Positions 45,113 through 56,242 of a stretch of 64,000 nt of DNA are shown piece by piece. Position 1 is the first letter of the stretch. Each line of letters opens with the position of its first letter. The position numbers were made by a program, and so were the translations under genes. A model generated the notes under the pieces. That model ran no database searches, was not told the DNA's origin, and saw only the letters and a list, made by a program, of their open reading frames with translations. The stretch is from an uncultured Clostridia bacterium (GTDB taxonomy: Bacteria > Bacillota > Clostridia > TANB77 > CAG-508): NCBI GenBank assembly GCA_947631185.1, contig CANRKJ010000004.1, positions 20,149 to 84,148 of the forward strand. Direction: 5' to 3'.

Positions 45113-46430
45113 ATAAATATTTTATTTTTTCTTTTAACTCTTCAAAATTAATTAATTTCCATGACCAATTATTATCAGATTCAATTCCTGGAATATTTAT
45201 TCTGCAACTATCATCTAAACCTAATATATCTTGAATTGTAACCACAACTAGCTTAGCTTTACATTTATTGCAATACTCTATAATCCCAATATTAATATTT
45301 TCATCATTACATTCATTTTTTCTTAAAAATTCTTTTAGCTTACTTTTATAATAATCATTAAATGAATCATACCAACTTCTAATTGTTTGGCAATCATGGT
45401 TTCCAGGAAACGCCAAAACATTTTCGTTATCATTATCTCTATCATATAAATTATCTAAATCTAATGAAAATTGTAATATTTTTTGTCTTGTAAAACCATA
45501 ATACTCTCTAAGTTTAACTGTTTCTTCTCTTATATCCCCTAAATCTTCAATAATAAGATTATCTACTTTTATATTTGAATCTTTAAATAGTTCATTAAAA
45601 AATCCATAACTTACGCCATCACAATAATATCCTTCTCTTCCTGTTTTTCCTATTGGAATTTTGAAAAAAGAATCATATCCTCTAAAATAATCTACTCTAA
45701 TTTTATCAAATAATTTTAGATAATATTTAAATCTCTTAACTAAATATCTATAATTTTCTTTTTTTATATTATCTATATTATAAACTGGCGCTCCCCATTT
45801 TTGTCCATCATTATTAAAGTAGTCTGGAGGTGTACCTGCTTCAAATGTAAAATTTCCATTTTCAATTTCAAAACATTCTGGATGATACATAGTTTCACAA
45901 GAATCAAATGTAGGATATACTGGCATATCCCCAATAATTTTTATATTTTTTGAATTTGCATATTTTTTCAATTCAAACCATTGCTTATAAACAATATATT
46001 GTAAAAATAAATAATATTCCTTACTTTCACCTTTTCTATTACTACTATATTCTGAATATTCTTGAATTTCATCTAATTCTACAAATCGTTCATATTCTTC
46101 ATTTTTTTTAAATTTTTTAAAGGCTTCTTTATAATATTTCTCCTTAAAATTATCATATACAGCTCTATCTTTTATTTCTCTTGTTTCTATATTATCAAGT
46201 AATCCATAATCTTTTAATTTTTCTAATGATATATAATTTTCATCTAATGCATAATAACTAATTGGAGAATATGGTAATCTATTACATGAATTAATTGGCA
46301 ATATTTCCCAATACGTAATATTATTTTCACTTAATATATCTATAAATTCATATGCTTCTTTTCCAAAATCTCCTATTCCATATTTACTAGGTAATGAAAA
46401 AATTGGAAGTAATATTCCTTTTTCTTTCAT
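45111..46430 (-). CDS. malQ: 4-alpha-glucanotransferase (start at MKEKGILLPIFSLPSKYG)
   Basis: GILLPIFSLPSKYGIGDFGKEAYEF, IRVDYFRGYDSFF, LVIEDLGDI, FPGNHDCQTI. Confidence 0.95.
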   Translation of the reverse strand: MKEKGILLPIFSLPSKYGIGDFGKEAYEFIDILSENNITYWEILPINSCNRLPYSPISYYALDENYISLEKLKDYGLLDNIETREIKDRAVYDNFKEKYYKEAFKKFKKNEEYERFVELDEIQEYSEYSSNRKGESKEYYLFLQYIVYKQWFELKKYANSKNIKIIGDMPVYPTFDSCETMYHPECFEIENGNFTFEAGTPPDYFNNDGQKWGAPVYNIDNIKKENYRYLVKRFKYYLKLFDKIRVDYFRGYDSFFKIPIGKTGREGYYCDGVSYGFFNELFKDSNIKVDNLIIEDLGDIREETVKLREYYGFTRQKILQFSLDLDNLYDRDNDNENVLAFPGNHDCQTIRSWYDSFNDYYKSKLKEFLRKNECNDENINIGIIEYCNKCKAKLVVVTIQDILGLDDSCRINIPGIESDNNWSWKLINFEELKEKIKYL

Positions 46431-46545
46431 AATTGTCCTCTTTCGTTTATTTATAAATTTTAATATTCTAATTACATTTTTATGATAACATTTATAAAAA
46501 TTTTTTTCAATTATCAAAATAAAAACATAACAATATATTTTTGTC

Positions 46546-46975
46546 TTAAAAAGCTTCTTTAAAAATATCTCCAGAAATATCGATAATCTCATTTATTGGT
46601 ATTTCTGTATTATCTATTAAATAAATACACTGATTATATTTATTTATTTTACTTATTAATCCGCATTACTGTAATATAAACTCCTCCATCTTTTTTCGTA
46701 TCTGGAACAAAATATGTAATTTCAACTTCTGGTTTTTGTTTAATTTTATCCATTAGTATTTGTAATTTTGAATCTAATATAAACCTTATATCATCATCAA
46801 TTTCTATTTTTTTATTAGTTTCTCTAGCTGTTTCCTCCACTAATTCTTCATATCCAGTCAATGCTGCAAATGGAGCAAATTGAGCAGACCTTGCATATAA
46901 AGACATTTCAGGATGATTATTAGATTTATGATGTGGCAAATTAATTATATCATCATAATTATGTTCATATTTCAT
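46546..46975 (-). CDS. YolD-like family protein, encoded in two frames joined by a +1 shift at CGG (46661-46663)
   Basis: 0-frame ends VMRINK*; skipping C46663 gives VM-GLISKINKYNQCIYLIDNTEIPINEIIDISGDIFKEAF*, matching the expected YolD C-terminus; adjacent to UvrX-type polymerase. Confidence 0.85.
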
Positions 46976-46991
46976 AATTACTCACCCTCCT

Positions 46992-48512
46992 CTAATTCTT
47001 ATGACCTCCAACTTGATTATTTCTTTCGATAGTTGTTGCATCTTCAATAAAATCCATGCCTTTAAGTATAGCATTTTTTCCATATTTATCTTTTATATTT
47101 AAAATTGCTTTTTGTAAATTTTTTTCATCTTTTTCTTGTTTCTTTTGCATTTCTAATTTACTATAATCAATAAACATATTCATTTGCTCATATTCTTTTA
47201 TATTTTTATAATCTTGTTCATTTACAACATCACTAGCTGTTATGTTTATTCTTCTAACCAGTAATTTTTTATTTATTATATTTTCATATAATTCCATAAC
47301 TTTATCTGTAATAATTTTGGTAGAAGATGTTTTATGATCTATATTTATTGTTCCATGAGCATGCTTAGGGACTTTTCTTCCATAATGATCAATTGTTATT
47401 TCTCCAGAATAAAAACTTGAAGAATCTGCACTTGAAAGATTACTAATATCATAACCAATATCTAATACTATTTTATTTGTGATTAAATCTTTTCTTACTA
47501 AATCTAAAGAAAGAAGCTCTGCCATTTCTTTTACTACTATTTTGGTCTTTTCATAATTATATGGACAATGTAAAACTTGACCTGAACTCAAACTATTCAT
47601 AACTGGTTTATATGATTTTATACTTTCTATTGTACATGGCTCATATCCCCAACTATGATCAATTAAAAGTTCTGCATTTATACCAAATAATTTATATAGC
47701 AACTCTTCATTATTAACAGAAGTCCTCGCTACATCTCCCATTGTATGTATTCCATTTTTTTCTAATTTTTGAGATATTCCTTTTCCAATTCTCCAAAAAT
47801 CTGTAAGTGGTTTATGATTCCATAAAAATTTCCTGTAAGAAATCTCATCCAAACCAGCTATTCTTACTCCATATTTATCTGCATTAGTATGTTTAGCAAC
47901 AATATCCATTGCTACTTTTGCAAGATATAAATTCGTTCCAATTCCTGCTGTTGCAGTTATTCCTGTTTCATTATATATATTTCTAATTACCTTAGTTACC
48001 AGTTCTCTAGGAGTCTTTTTATAAGTTCTTAGATAATGAGTTATATCTATAAAAACTTCATCAATAGAATATACATAAATATCAGACTCACAAAACCATT
48101 TTAAATAAATACTATATATTTTAGAACTATATGCCATATAAAGGCTCATCCTTGGAGGAGCAATAATATATGAAAGCTCTAAATCTTTATTTTTTTTTAA
48201 AGCAAGATCATCATAAGAAGAACCTGTAAATTTATTTTCAGGAGCAATATTCTTTCTTTTTTTATTTATTTCATTTACCTTTTGAATAACTTCAAAAAGT
48301 CTAACTCTACCTGGTATTCCATATTGTTTTAATGATGGACTCACAGCTAAGCATATTGTTTTTTCTGTTCTACTACTATCTGCAACCACTAAATTAGTTG
48401 TTAGCGGATTCAATCCCCTTTCTACACACTCTACAGAAGCATAAAAACTTTTTAAATCTATTGCAATATAAATATTTTCATGGTTTTTATCCAATATTAT
48501 CACTCCAAACAA
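46992..48512 (-). CDS. Y-family DNA polymerase (UvrX/YqjW-type)
   Basis: YIAIDLKSFYASVECVERGLNPL, YSIDEVFIDIT, ATAGIGTNLYLAK. Confidence 0.93.
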   Translation of the reverse strand: MFGVIILDKNHENIYIAIDLKSFYASVECVERGLNPLTTNLVVADSSRTEKTICLAVSPSLKQYGIPGRVRLFEVIQKVNEINKKRKNIAPENKFTGSSYDDLALKKNKDLELSYIIAPPRMSLYMAYSSKIYSIYLKWFCESDIYVYSIDEVFIDITHYLRTYKKTPRELVTKVIRNIYNETGITATAGIGTNLYLAKVAMDIVAKHTNADKYGVRIAGLDEISYRKFLWNHKPLTDFWRIGKGISQKLEKNGIHTMGDVARTSVNNEELLYKLFGINAELLIDHSWGYEPCTIESIKSYKPVMNSLSSGQVLHCPYNYEKTKIVVKEMAELLSLDLVRKDLITNKIVLDIGYDISNLSSADSSSFYSGEITIDHYGRKVPKHAHGTINIDHKTSSTKIITDKVMELYENIINKKLLVRRINITASDVVNEQDYKNIKEYEQMNMFIDYSKLEMQKKQEKDEKNLQKAILNIKDKYGKNAILKGMDFIEDATTIERNNQVGGHKN

Positions 48513-48655
48513 CAGTTTTCACATTCTTATTATAATACATTATTCAAATTCTGTAAACAGTTGTTTGCTATTTTTGTGATTTTTTTTGTAAAAGTAAATT
48601 CCAAATTGATTCTAAAATTGAAATTTACTTTTACAATTATCATATCATTATATTT

Positions 48656-49309
48656 TTATCTTCCAACTTTTTTGCAATATTTCTCCATCATTGCAGAAAC
48701 TTCTGCTCTTGTTGCATTTCCTTTTGGATTTAATGTTCCATTATCATTTCCAGTTATTACTCCTGCTCCTACTGCCCATTTCATTGAACTTACTGCATAA
48801 TCTGATATTTTTGATACATCTGAAAATTTCTTTAAATCATTTGTTGCTGATACATTTTTTCCTTTATATTTTGCATATCTATTTAATATAACTGCTAACT
48901 GCTCTCTTGTTATATTATCATTTGGTCCAAATTTTCCTGTATTATATCCAGCTACTACTCCTTTATCTGTTGCCCATTTTACTGCTTTATAATAAAATTG
49001 TTTGCTATCTTGTACATCTGGGAATTTTGGTTTACCAGATATAGCTGGTTCTCCTTCCATTCTATATAATATTGTTGCTAACATTCCTCTTGTTAAATTA
49101 TCATTTGGTGCAAATGTATTTTCATTATAACCTTTTATTATATTATTTTTTAAAACATATTCTACAGCATTTGCAAACCAATCTGTTTCTAATACATCAT
49201 TAAAGCCCCCTACTTTTAGAACTATTGTCTTATTATCTGTATTAGAACTATACTTATCTTTTGCTATAAAAGAATTAAAATAAGCTTTTGCTACATCACT
49301 TTCCACCAA
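48656..49309 (-). pseudogene. C-terminal part of an S-layer homology (three SLH) domain protein, apparently lacking its N-terminus
   Basis: SLH repeats (FANAVEYVLKNNIIKGYNENTFAPNDNLTRGMLATILYRM etc.); coding-like reading continues upstream of the ATG until a stop near 49389, with no clear start or RBS. Confidence 0.6.
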
Positions 49310-49460
49310 GTTTTTTTGAGGAAGTGAAGAAAAAGATATAAAATAAACATATTTATCTGAATTTAAAGTATAATATTATAAAATTCCTTACAATATTTTA
49401 AATAGAATTTTGCAGTTATTATGAATTCTTAGTAATAATTTTTTTATCATGATTGCACAC

Positions 49461-49485
49461 CATGGGAAGTGCTTGCTTCCCATGA
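49461..49485. terminator. Hairpin terminator downstream of bceB-like gene
   Basis: CATGGGAAGTGCTTGCTTCCCATG followed by A/T-rich tract. Confidence 0.6.
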
Positions 49486-49493
49486 TAAAAAAT

Positions 49494-51591
49494 TTAATCC
49501 TCTTTGATAATATTTTTGCCACCCAAATATGTAGCAAGAAAATATGAGCCATATATAGTACCTATTATAATTACAGTTACTATAATTGATGGTAATAATT
49601 CATTTGATTTTGCAATTCCTGATAATAAATTTAGAGCAAATTGTATTCCAAAAATTGAATGTATAATTGCTAAAACAAGTGGCATACCAAAGAAAATACC
49701 TATTTGTCTAAATAATGCTTTATTAATCATTTTTTCATCACAACCTATTTTTCTTAAAATAGTATATCTTTGCTTATTATCGCTTGCTTCTGTTAGTTGT
49801 TTTAATGCTAATATAGCGCTACTTGCTATTAAGAATATAATTCCTAAATAAATTGCTATAAATACTACTATCGTTGCTATCCCAACACTTGCTTCTCTTA
49901 AACTAATTTTTGTAAATCCATCTAATTCTATTCCATTAGAATCTAGTGATGATATAAGCCTTGAAGTTCCACTATTTCCTGAAAATATTTTCTCTATTTC
50001 TTGTTTTTCTTCATCTGTTTCTACATTATAATTTGCTGATAATAAATACCTTTCTTTCATTTCTTCTGTTAAAGGGCAACTATCTGGAACTAAAATAATT
50101 CCTGTATTTGTATGGCTGGTTGACATCATTATATATCCTTCTTGACATTCATTATATTTTGACTTGTATTCTTTTCCTGCAATATTTAAAGAATAATTTC
50201 CTTTTGATAATACTTTGTTCCTTATTTCTGTTTGACTATCAAAATCACAAAGAACAATATATTCATCTTCATTTAATTCATATTCATTTATTCCATATAA
50301 TTTTGCCATTTTATTATAATCAGATATTTTTACGATTTCCTCTGGCGTTCCATAAGCCAAACCTGGAAATTTCTCTTTTACTTCATTCAAACTATCTCCA
50401 AAAAAAGTTTCCCAAGTTAATTTATTATCTGTATAAATCTCAATTTCAACAATATCTTTTAATACATTCATATCTAATTCGTTATTTATTAATGTTTCTT
50501 TAATAGAATGTCTTGAATCTTCTCGTTGTAATTCTGTAGTAATTATTTCTTTTCCATATTTTTTATAACTTTCTTGCAAATTTGCAGTTTTATATAAATT
50601 CAAATCTACTGGTGTCATTTCTTTTAATTCTCTTTGCATAGTATTTCTTAATGCTAAACTAGATGACAAAATACTGATTGTCATAAATAACATTAAACAT
50701 ATAACACTCATACTAACAACCATTGTATTGATTTTATTATTTATTTGCCTTAAAACAAACATATTTGTATCTTTAAAATAAATATTTTTCATTTTTTGAA
50801 CCACTGTTATTATAAAACCAGATAAAGACCAAAAGATTAGTATCGTACCCACAATTCCCATAAGAATAGGTGGTAATAATTTTTCTGCTGTTTGCATCGC
50901 ATTTACATTTTCTGTTACTTCCCAGTAAGCAAAACCTAGAATACTGCTACCAAATATAAATACTAAAACTGCTAAGAATGGATTCTTCATTTTTACTTTT
51001 TCGTTTTTCTTTTCTGCATTTAATAAATTAATTAGTTTATATCTTGAAATTGTCATTGTATTAAAAATCAGAACTGCTAGATACATTACTGCAAAATATA
51101 TACAAGTTTTTATACAGCTATCCATTGAAAATACAAAGTGAAATTCACTCATATCAGCTTCAAACAATTTTGCAACAAGTATAGACATAAATTGTGATGC
51201 AAATACCCCAATTACAAGACCAATCCCAAGTGATATTATGCCTATCAATATTGTTTCTAGTAAGATGATTCTTGATATTTGTCTTTTTCCCATTCCAAGA
51301 GTCATATATATACCAAATTCTTTTTTTCTTCTATTTATCAAAAAATTATTAGCATATACAATTAATAATCCTAATACTACTGATACAAACACAGAAACGA
51401 ATCCAAGTATGCCTAACATTAATTTTATAATTTCTCTTGTAGACCCGAGAAACCTTTAGCATTGCTTGTTGACTATCTAACGAATTAAACATATAAAATA
51501 TTGCTACACCTAAAACTAATGTTAAAAAATATATGCTATAATCTTTTATACTCTTTGCCATATTTTTTATTGATAACTTAAAAACAATCAT
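49494..51591 (-). CDS. BceB-like FtsX-family ABC permease, encoded in two frames joined by a +1 shift at CGG (51445-51447)
   Basis: 51591-51448 (48 codons) joined by skipping C51447 to 51446-49494 gives ...QQAMLKVS-G-STREIIKLMLGILGFVSVFVSVVLGLLIVYANNF..., about 698 aa. Confidence 0.9.
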
Positions 51592-52363
51592 TCAAATCAC
51601 CTCCGAGAAGTGTTTGTACATCAATTATTTTTTCAAAAAATTGTTTTCTTGTATCATTTCCTTTTATTAACTCATTAAAGATTTTTCCATCTTTTATAAA
51701 TAATATTCTATTGCTATATGAAGCCGTAAATGCATCATGAGTTACCATTAAAATTGTAGCTTGTAATTTTTGATTAAGATATTCAAAATTTTCTAATAAT
51801 TGTCTTGCAGATTTTGAATCTAATGCTCCTGTTGGCTCATCTGCAAGTACAAGTTTAGGTTTGGTAATAATCGCTCTTGCAGATGCCACCCTTTGTTTTT
51901 GACCTCCAGATACTTGATAAGGATACTTTTTTAAAATTTCTTTTATTTCTAGTTTTTCTGCAATTTCATTTACTCTTTTATCAATCTCTCTTGCATTTAT
52001 TCCCTGAATTGTTAAAGCAAGTGCTATATTTTCATAGCAAGTTAAAGTATCTAATAAATTAAAATCTTGAAAAATAAATCCTAATTCTTCTCTCCTAAAC
52101 TTATTTAATTTGTTTCCTTTTAACTTTGTAATATCTTCATCCTTAACAACTATATGACCTGCTGTTACTCTGTCTATTGTAGATATACAATTTAATAATG
52201 TGGTCTTTCCTGATCCACTTGCTCCCATAATACCTACAAATTCTCCTTTATCAACATTAAAGCTAATATTGTCTATTGCCTTTGTTAAGTTTGATTTGTT
52301 TCCATAGTATTTCTCTATGTTTTGTACTTCTAAAATTCTTTCCATATAAAAAACTCCTTTCAA
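51578..52363 (-). CDS. BceA-like ABC transporter ATP-binding protein
   Basis: [36 protein letters not shown]. Confidence 0.95.
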   Translation of the reverse strand: MKGVFYMERILEVQNIEKYYGNKSNLTKAIDNISFNVDKGEFVGIMGASGSGKTTLLNCISTIDRVTAGHIVVKDEDITKLKGNKLNKFRREELGFIFQDFNLLDTLTCYENIALALTIQGINAREIDKRVNEIAEKLEIKEILKKYPYQVSGGQKQRVASARAIITKPKLVLADEPTGALDSKSARQLLENFEYLNQKLQATILMVTHDAFTASYSNRILFIKDGKIFNELIKGNDTRKQFFEKIIDVQTLLGGDLNDCF

Positions 52364-52442
52364 CTTAACTTAAATTATAATAGCTTTTCAAAATAGTTGC
52401 CATCGATTTACCTTACAAAAACCTTACATTTTTGTAAGGTTT

Positions 52443-53462
52443 CTATTTCATATCTATATAACTGCTATTTGGAAACACTAATCTAACTTCTGTTCCTTCA
52501 TTTTTAATAGAATTTAATTCTATTGCCATTCCTAATTTATCACATAATTTTTTGCATAAATACAATCCTATTCCTGTAGATTTTTTATTTAACATCCTTC
52601 CATTTGTTCCTGTAAATCCCTTTTCAAATACTCTAGTTATTTCTCCTTTTTTTATTCCCATTCCATTATCTTTTATATATAAAATAACATTTTCTTTTCC
52701 TTTTACACTATAAATTTCAATTTCAGCTTGTCCTTTTTCTTTTCTATATCTTATGCTGTTTTGAATAATTTGATTTAAAATAAATACAATCCATTTGCTA
52801 TCAGTATTTACAGATATTTTTAAATCGTGAGTATTAATAGATATTTTTTCTCCAATTAAAACTTTTCTATTCTTTTTGATACACTCATTTACCATATCTT
52901 CTATTTTATTTTTCTTTATATAATAATCTTTATCAACAGTATTACTTCTAGCATAATATAATGCTTGTTCAATGTAATTTTCTACTTTATCTAGTTCTTC
53001 ATCTATACTTTTAGTTATTTCGTTCTTATTGTTTTCTACTATCATTTTACTTGCTGCTATTGGTATTTTTATTTCGTGAATCCACATTTCTATATATTCT
53101 TTATAATCCTCTTGTAAATATTTATATGTATTTACATTTTCAATCATAGATTTATCAATTTGCTCTAGTATTTCTTTTAAAATCTTTCCTTCAACGAAGC
53201 TAGAATTTTCAATAACTTCTGTTATTAAATATTTTTCCTTTAATTCATCTAATGTTTTATAAATATTTTGATAATATAGTTTTTTCTTAAAATATTCCAC
53301 AATAATAGAAATAAAATATAAAATTAGTAAGCTCAATGGAATATAAATTTTTATAAAATTACCATAAGGATATGCCAATAAAAACATTTCTATGGTGGCA
53401 ATTCCAAATACAATTAAACTGATTTGTAATATTTTATCTCTTATAAAACTACCAAATTTCAT
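52443..53462 (-). CDS. BceS-like sensor histidine kinase
   Basis: Two TM segments, WIHEIKIPIAA H-box, GTGIGLYLCKKLCDKLG-type ATPase. Confidence 0.93.
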   Translation of the reverse strand: MKFGSFIRDKILQISLIVFGIATIEMFLLAYPYGNFIKIYIPLSLLILYFISIIVEYFKKKLYYQNIYKTLDELKEKYLITEVIENSSFVEGKILKEILEQIDKSMIENVNTYKYLQEDYKEYIEMWIHEIKIPIAASKMIVENNKNEITKSIDEELDKVENYIEQALYYARSNTVDKDYYIKKNKIEDMVNECIKKNRKVLIGEKISINTHDLKISVNTDSKWIVFILNQIIQNSIRYRKEKGQAEIEIYSVKGKENVILYIKDNGMGIKKGEITRVFEKGFTGTNGRMLNKKSTGIGLYLCKKLCDKLGMAIELNSIKNEGTEVRLVFPNSSYIDMK

Positions 53463-53471
53463 ATTTTCCTC

Positions 53472-54140
53472 CTATTTTAATATATATCCCTGTCCTCTTT
53501 TTGTTTCTAATAATTCTTTCAAATTTAATTCTTCTAACTTGTTTCTTAATCTAGTTATATTTACTGTTAGAGTATTATCATCAATAAAACTATTACTTTC
53601 CCATAAATAATCCATAATTTCTTCTCGTGATACAATTTTGCCTCTTTTCTCGTTTAAATATTTTAATATTTTAAGTTCATTTTTGGTTAAATCAATTTCC
53701 TTACCATCTTTGATTATCATACTATTTGATAAGTTAATAATAAAATCTCCAGCATCTATTTTATCTTGTTCACTTCTCATATTACTTCTTTTTAATAATG
53801 AATTTGTTTTAGCAAGTAATATTTGAATATTAAAAGGTTTTGTAATGTAGTGATCTGCACCATAATTTATACTTAATAATTCATCTACCTCATTATCTCT
53901 GCTTGTTACAATAATAATTGGTACATTAGATTGTTTCCTAATTTCTTTGCAAACATATTCTCCATCTGCTCCAGGTAAATTTATATCTAATAATATTAAG
54001 TCTGGATTTATATTCATAATATCTTGAATTGTGTTATCAAATTTTTTTAATGACTCTACTTGATAACCATAATGGCTAAAAAATATTTCTACTTCGCATC
54101 TCAATTTTTCATCATCTTCTACTATTAGGATTTTTTGCAT
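53472..54140 (-). CDS. BceR-like OmpR-family response regulator
   Basis: KILIVEDDEKL, LLDINLPGADG, winged helix C-terminus. Confidence 0.95.
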   Translation of the reverse strand: MQKILIVEDDEKLRCEVEIFFSHYGYQVESLKKFDNTIQDIMNINPDLILLDINLPGADGEYVCKEIRKQSNVPIIIVTSRDNEVDELLSINYGADHYITKPFNIQILLAKTNSLLKRSNMRSEQDKIDAGDFIINLSNSMIIKDGKEIDLTKNELKILKYLNEKRGKIVSREEIMDYLWESNSFIDDNTLTVNITRLRNKLEELNLKELLETKRGQGYILK

Positions 54141-54284
54141 AATTTCATTCCTCCTATTTGAAATTATATCATAAAAAGCATAAAAATAACCTTACATTTT
54201 TGTAAGGTTTAAGGGATAGTCTTTTTGAAGGAATGTATGAAGTTGATAAATTAATTCCGTCCACATGTATATAAAAATATTATT

Positions 54285-55463
54285 TTAATAAATTTTAAAA
54301 ATTTTTACTATCTGACGACCAATTTTATATAATGGTGTCTCCAAATTCTTTTTAGCTTTTTTTAATTCTTTACGAATTTCAATATGTTGAGGGCAATGCT
54401 TTTCACATTTTCCACATTCTATACAATTAGATGCAGATGAAGAATTTTTACGCATAGCTGTACACATAAAATATTCCTTTAAAGCTGTCATTTTTCCATC
54501 TGAATATTTTCTATTATATGCTGCAAACGTTCCAGGTATATCTACATTTTGAGGACATGGCATACAATATCTACATCCTGTACATCCCACTTTCATTTTA
54601 GAATTTATAGCTTTTGATACATTTTTTAAAAGTTCTTGATCTTTTTCTTTGAATTCATTAACTTGTACTTCTGATGCTATTCTAACATTTTCCTTAATCA
54701 TTTCAATTGAATTCATACCTGATAATACAGTAGTTACCTCTGGTTGATTCCATAACCAGCGAAACGCCCATTCTGCAGGACTACGTTTTACTTCATATTC
54801 TTCAAATACTTTTAATGCTTCTTTTGGTAAATTATTAACCAACCTTCCTCCTCTTAATGGTTCCATTATAATAACTGGTATATTTTTAGATTCAGCATAT
54901 TGAAGCCCTTTTCTACCAGCTTGAGTATTTTCATCCATATAATTATATTGAATTTGGCAAAAATCCCAATCATAAACATCAATCAATTCACAAAACATTT
55001 CTGAATTTCCATGATAAGAGAATCCAATTTGTCTAATTGCGCCACTTTCTTTTTTTTCTTTAATCCATTCTATAATACCTAAGCTTTTAAGTTTATCCCA
55101 TGTCTTTATATCAGTAAGCATATGCATAAGATAGTAATCAACATAATTTGTACGAAGTCTTTTCAATTGTTCTAAAAAGTATTTTTCAATACTATCTGAT
55201 TTTTTAATTAAATAATGTGGTAATTTTGTAGCGATATTAACTTTATCTCTAATTTGATTTTTTTCTAATATTTTCCCAAGTGCTTCCTCACTTCCAGGAT
55301 AAACATAAGCTGTATCATAATAATTAACACCAGAATTATAAGCCTCCATTATTTCTTTCTCTGCTTTATTTATATCTATTTTTCCAGCATTTTGAGTAAA
55401 TCTCATACAGCCATATCCTAAAATAGAAATTTTATTTCCATATTTATCACAACGATAATTCAT
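54285..55463 (-). CDS. Aldo/keto reductase with C-terminal 4Fe-4S binding motifs
   Basis: LGYGCMRFTQ, YDTAYVYPGSEEALG, CTGCRYCMPCPQ, CIECGKCEKHCPQ. Confidence 0.94.
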   Translation of the reverse strand: MNYRCDKYGNKISILGYGCMRFTQNAGKIDINKAEKEIMEAYNSGVNYYDTAYVYPGSEEALGKILEKNQIRDKVNIATKLPHYLIKKSDSIEKYFLEQLKRLRTNYVDYYLMHMLTDIKTWDKLKSLGIIEWIKEKKESGAIRQIGFSYHGNSEMFCELIDVYDWDFCQIQYNYMDENTQAGRKGLQYAESKNIPVIIMEPLRGGRLVNNLPKEALKVFEEYEVKRSPAEWAFRWLWNQPEVTTVLSGMNSIEMIKENVRIASEVQVNEFKEKDQELLKNVSKAINSKMKVGCTGCRYCMPCPQNVDIPGTFAAYNRKYSDGKMTALKEYFMCTAMRKNSSSASNCIECGKCEKHCPQHIEIRKELKKAKKNLETPLYKIGRQIVKIFKIY

Positions 55464-55589
55464 AATATTTACTATAATAAACTAGTTTTTTTACTAACTT
55501 ATTTCCTTTCCTTTTTATATTTTATATACTAAAAATCTTAACTTTATTTTTGTACAGTTATTACTTTCATTAACATACCTCCCAAACTT

Positions 55590-56015
55590 TTAATATTTAT
55601 CAATTTCCGTTCCGTTTTTTAAATATACTTTTATCTGCCTTATAATATGAGGTATATTATAGTTTCCTGCAAATTTTGAATTATCTAATAACTCATCATT
55701 TATAGTTACCCATTCTAACTTATTTTTTTCCTCTACTAAAGTTACTTCATGCTTTAGAATGCCATAATAAACTTGTATATTATTTTCATATTTAAAATAA
55801 TTTAAATCCATAAAATGATCTAATTTTATATCTTTATTAGATATTCCAGTTTCCTCAAATAATTCCCTATATGCAGCTTCATCATTTGTTTCATTTTCTT
55901 CAACTTTACCGCCAACAAAATTATATAATCCTTTATATGGTTCTTTTGCTCTAATACAAAATAGAACTTTTTCTAAATCAATATTAAATACTACAATTAA
56001 ATTCAATTTTCTCAT
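55590..56015 (-). CDS. NUDIX hydrolase
   Basis: Nudix box GGKVEENETNDEAAYRELFEETG. Confidence 0.94.
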   Translation of the reverse strand: MRKLNLIVVFNIDLEKVLFCIRAKEPYKGLYNFVGGKVEENETNDEAAYRELFEETGISNKDIKLDHFMDLNYFKYENNIQVYYGILKHEVTLVEEKNKLEWVTINDELLDNSKFAGNYNIPHIIRQIKVYLKNGTEIDKY

Positions 56016-56087
56016 CTTCTGCTCCTTTAATTTATTGATATATTATTAGGTAAATTTTCCATATTTTAGCTCCTTTTAAAAACATTA

Positions 56088-56170
56088 TAGACAAAGGGAC
56101 GGGGTTTTTGTCTATATAGACAAAGGGACGGGGTTTTTGTCTATAGACAAAGGGACGGGGTTTTTGTCTA
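56088..56170. repeat. Three copies of a 27-nt palindromic G-rich unit TAGACAAAGGGACGGGGTTTTTGTCTA
   Basis: Identical copies at 56088-56114, 56117-56143, 56144-56170; each folds as AGACAAA/TTTGTCT stem with GGGACGGGG loop. Confidence 0.95.
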
Positions 56171-56242
56171 AAACTTATCTATTTATCTGATAAAAATATA
56201 ACAAAAAAGCAAGTGATTGTAAATATATTCACTTGCTTTTAA

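Noticed and set aside
56088-56170. CRISPR array
   Set aside because: Units are directly abutting (0-2 nt between copies), palindromic, and have no spacers or cas genes.
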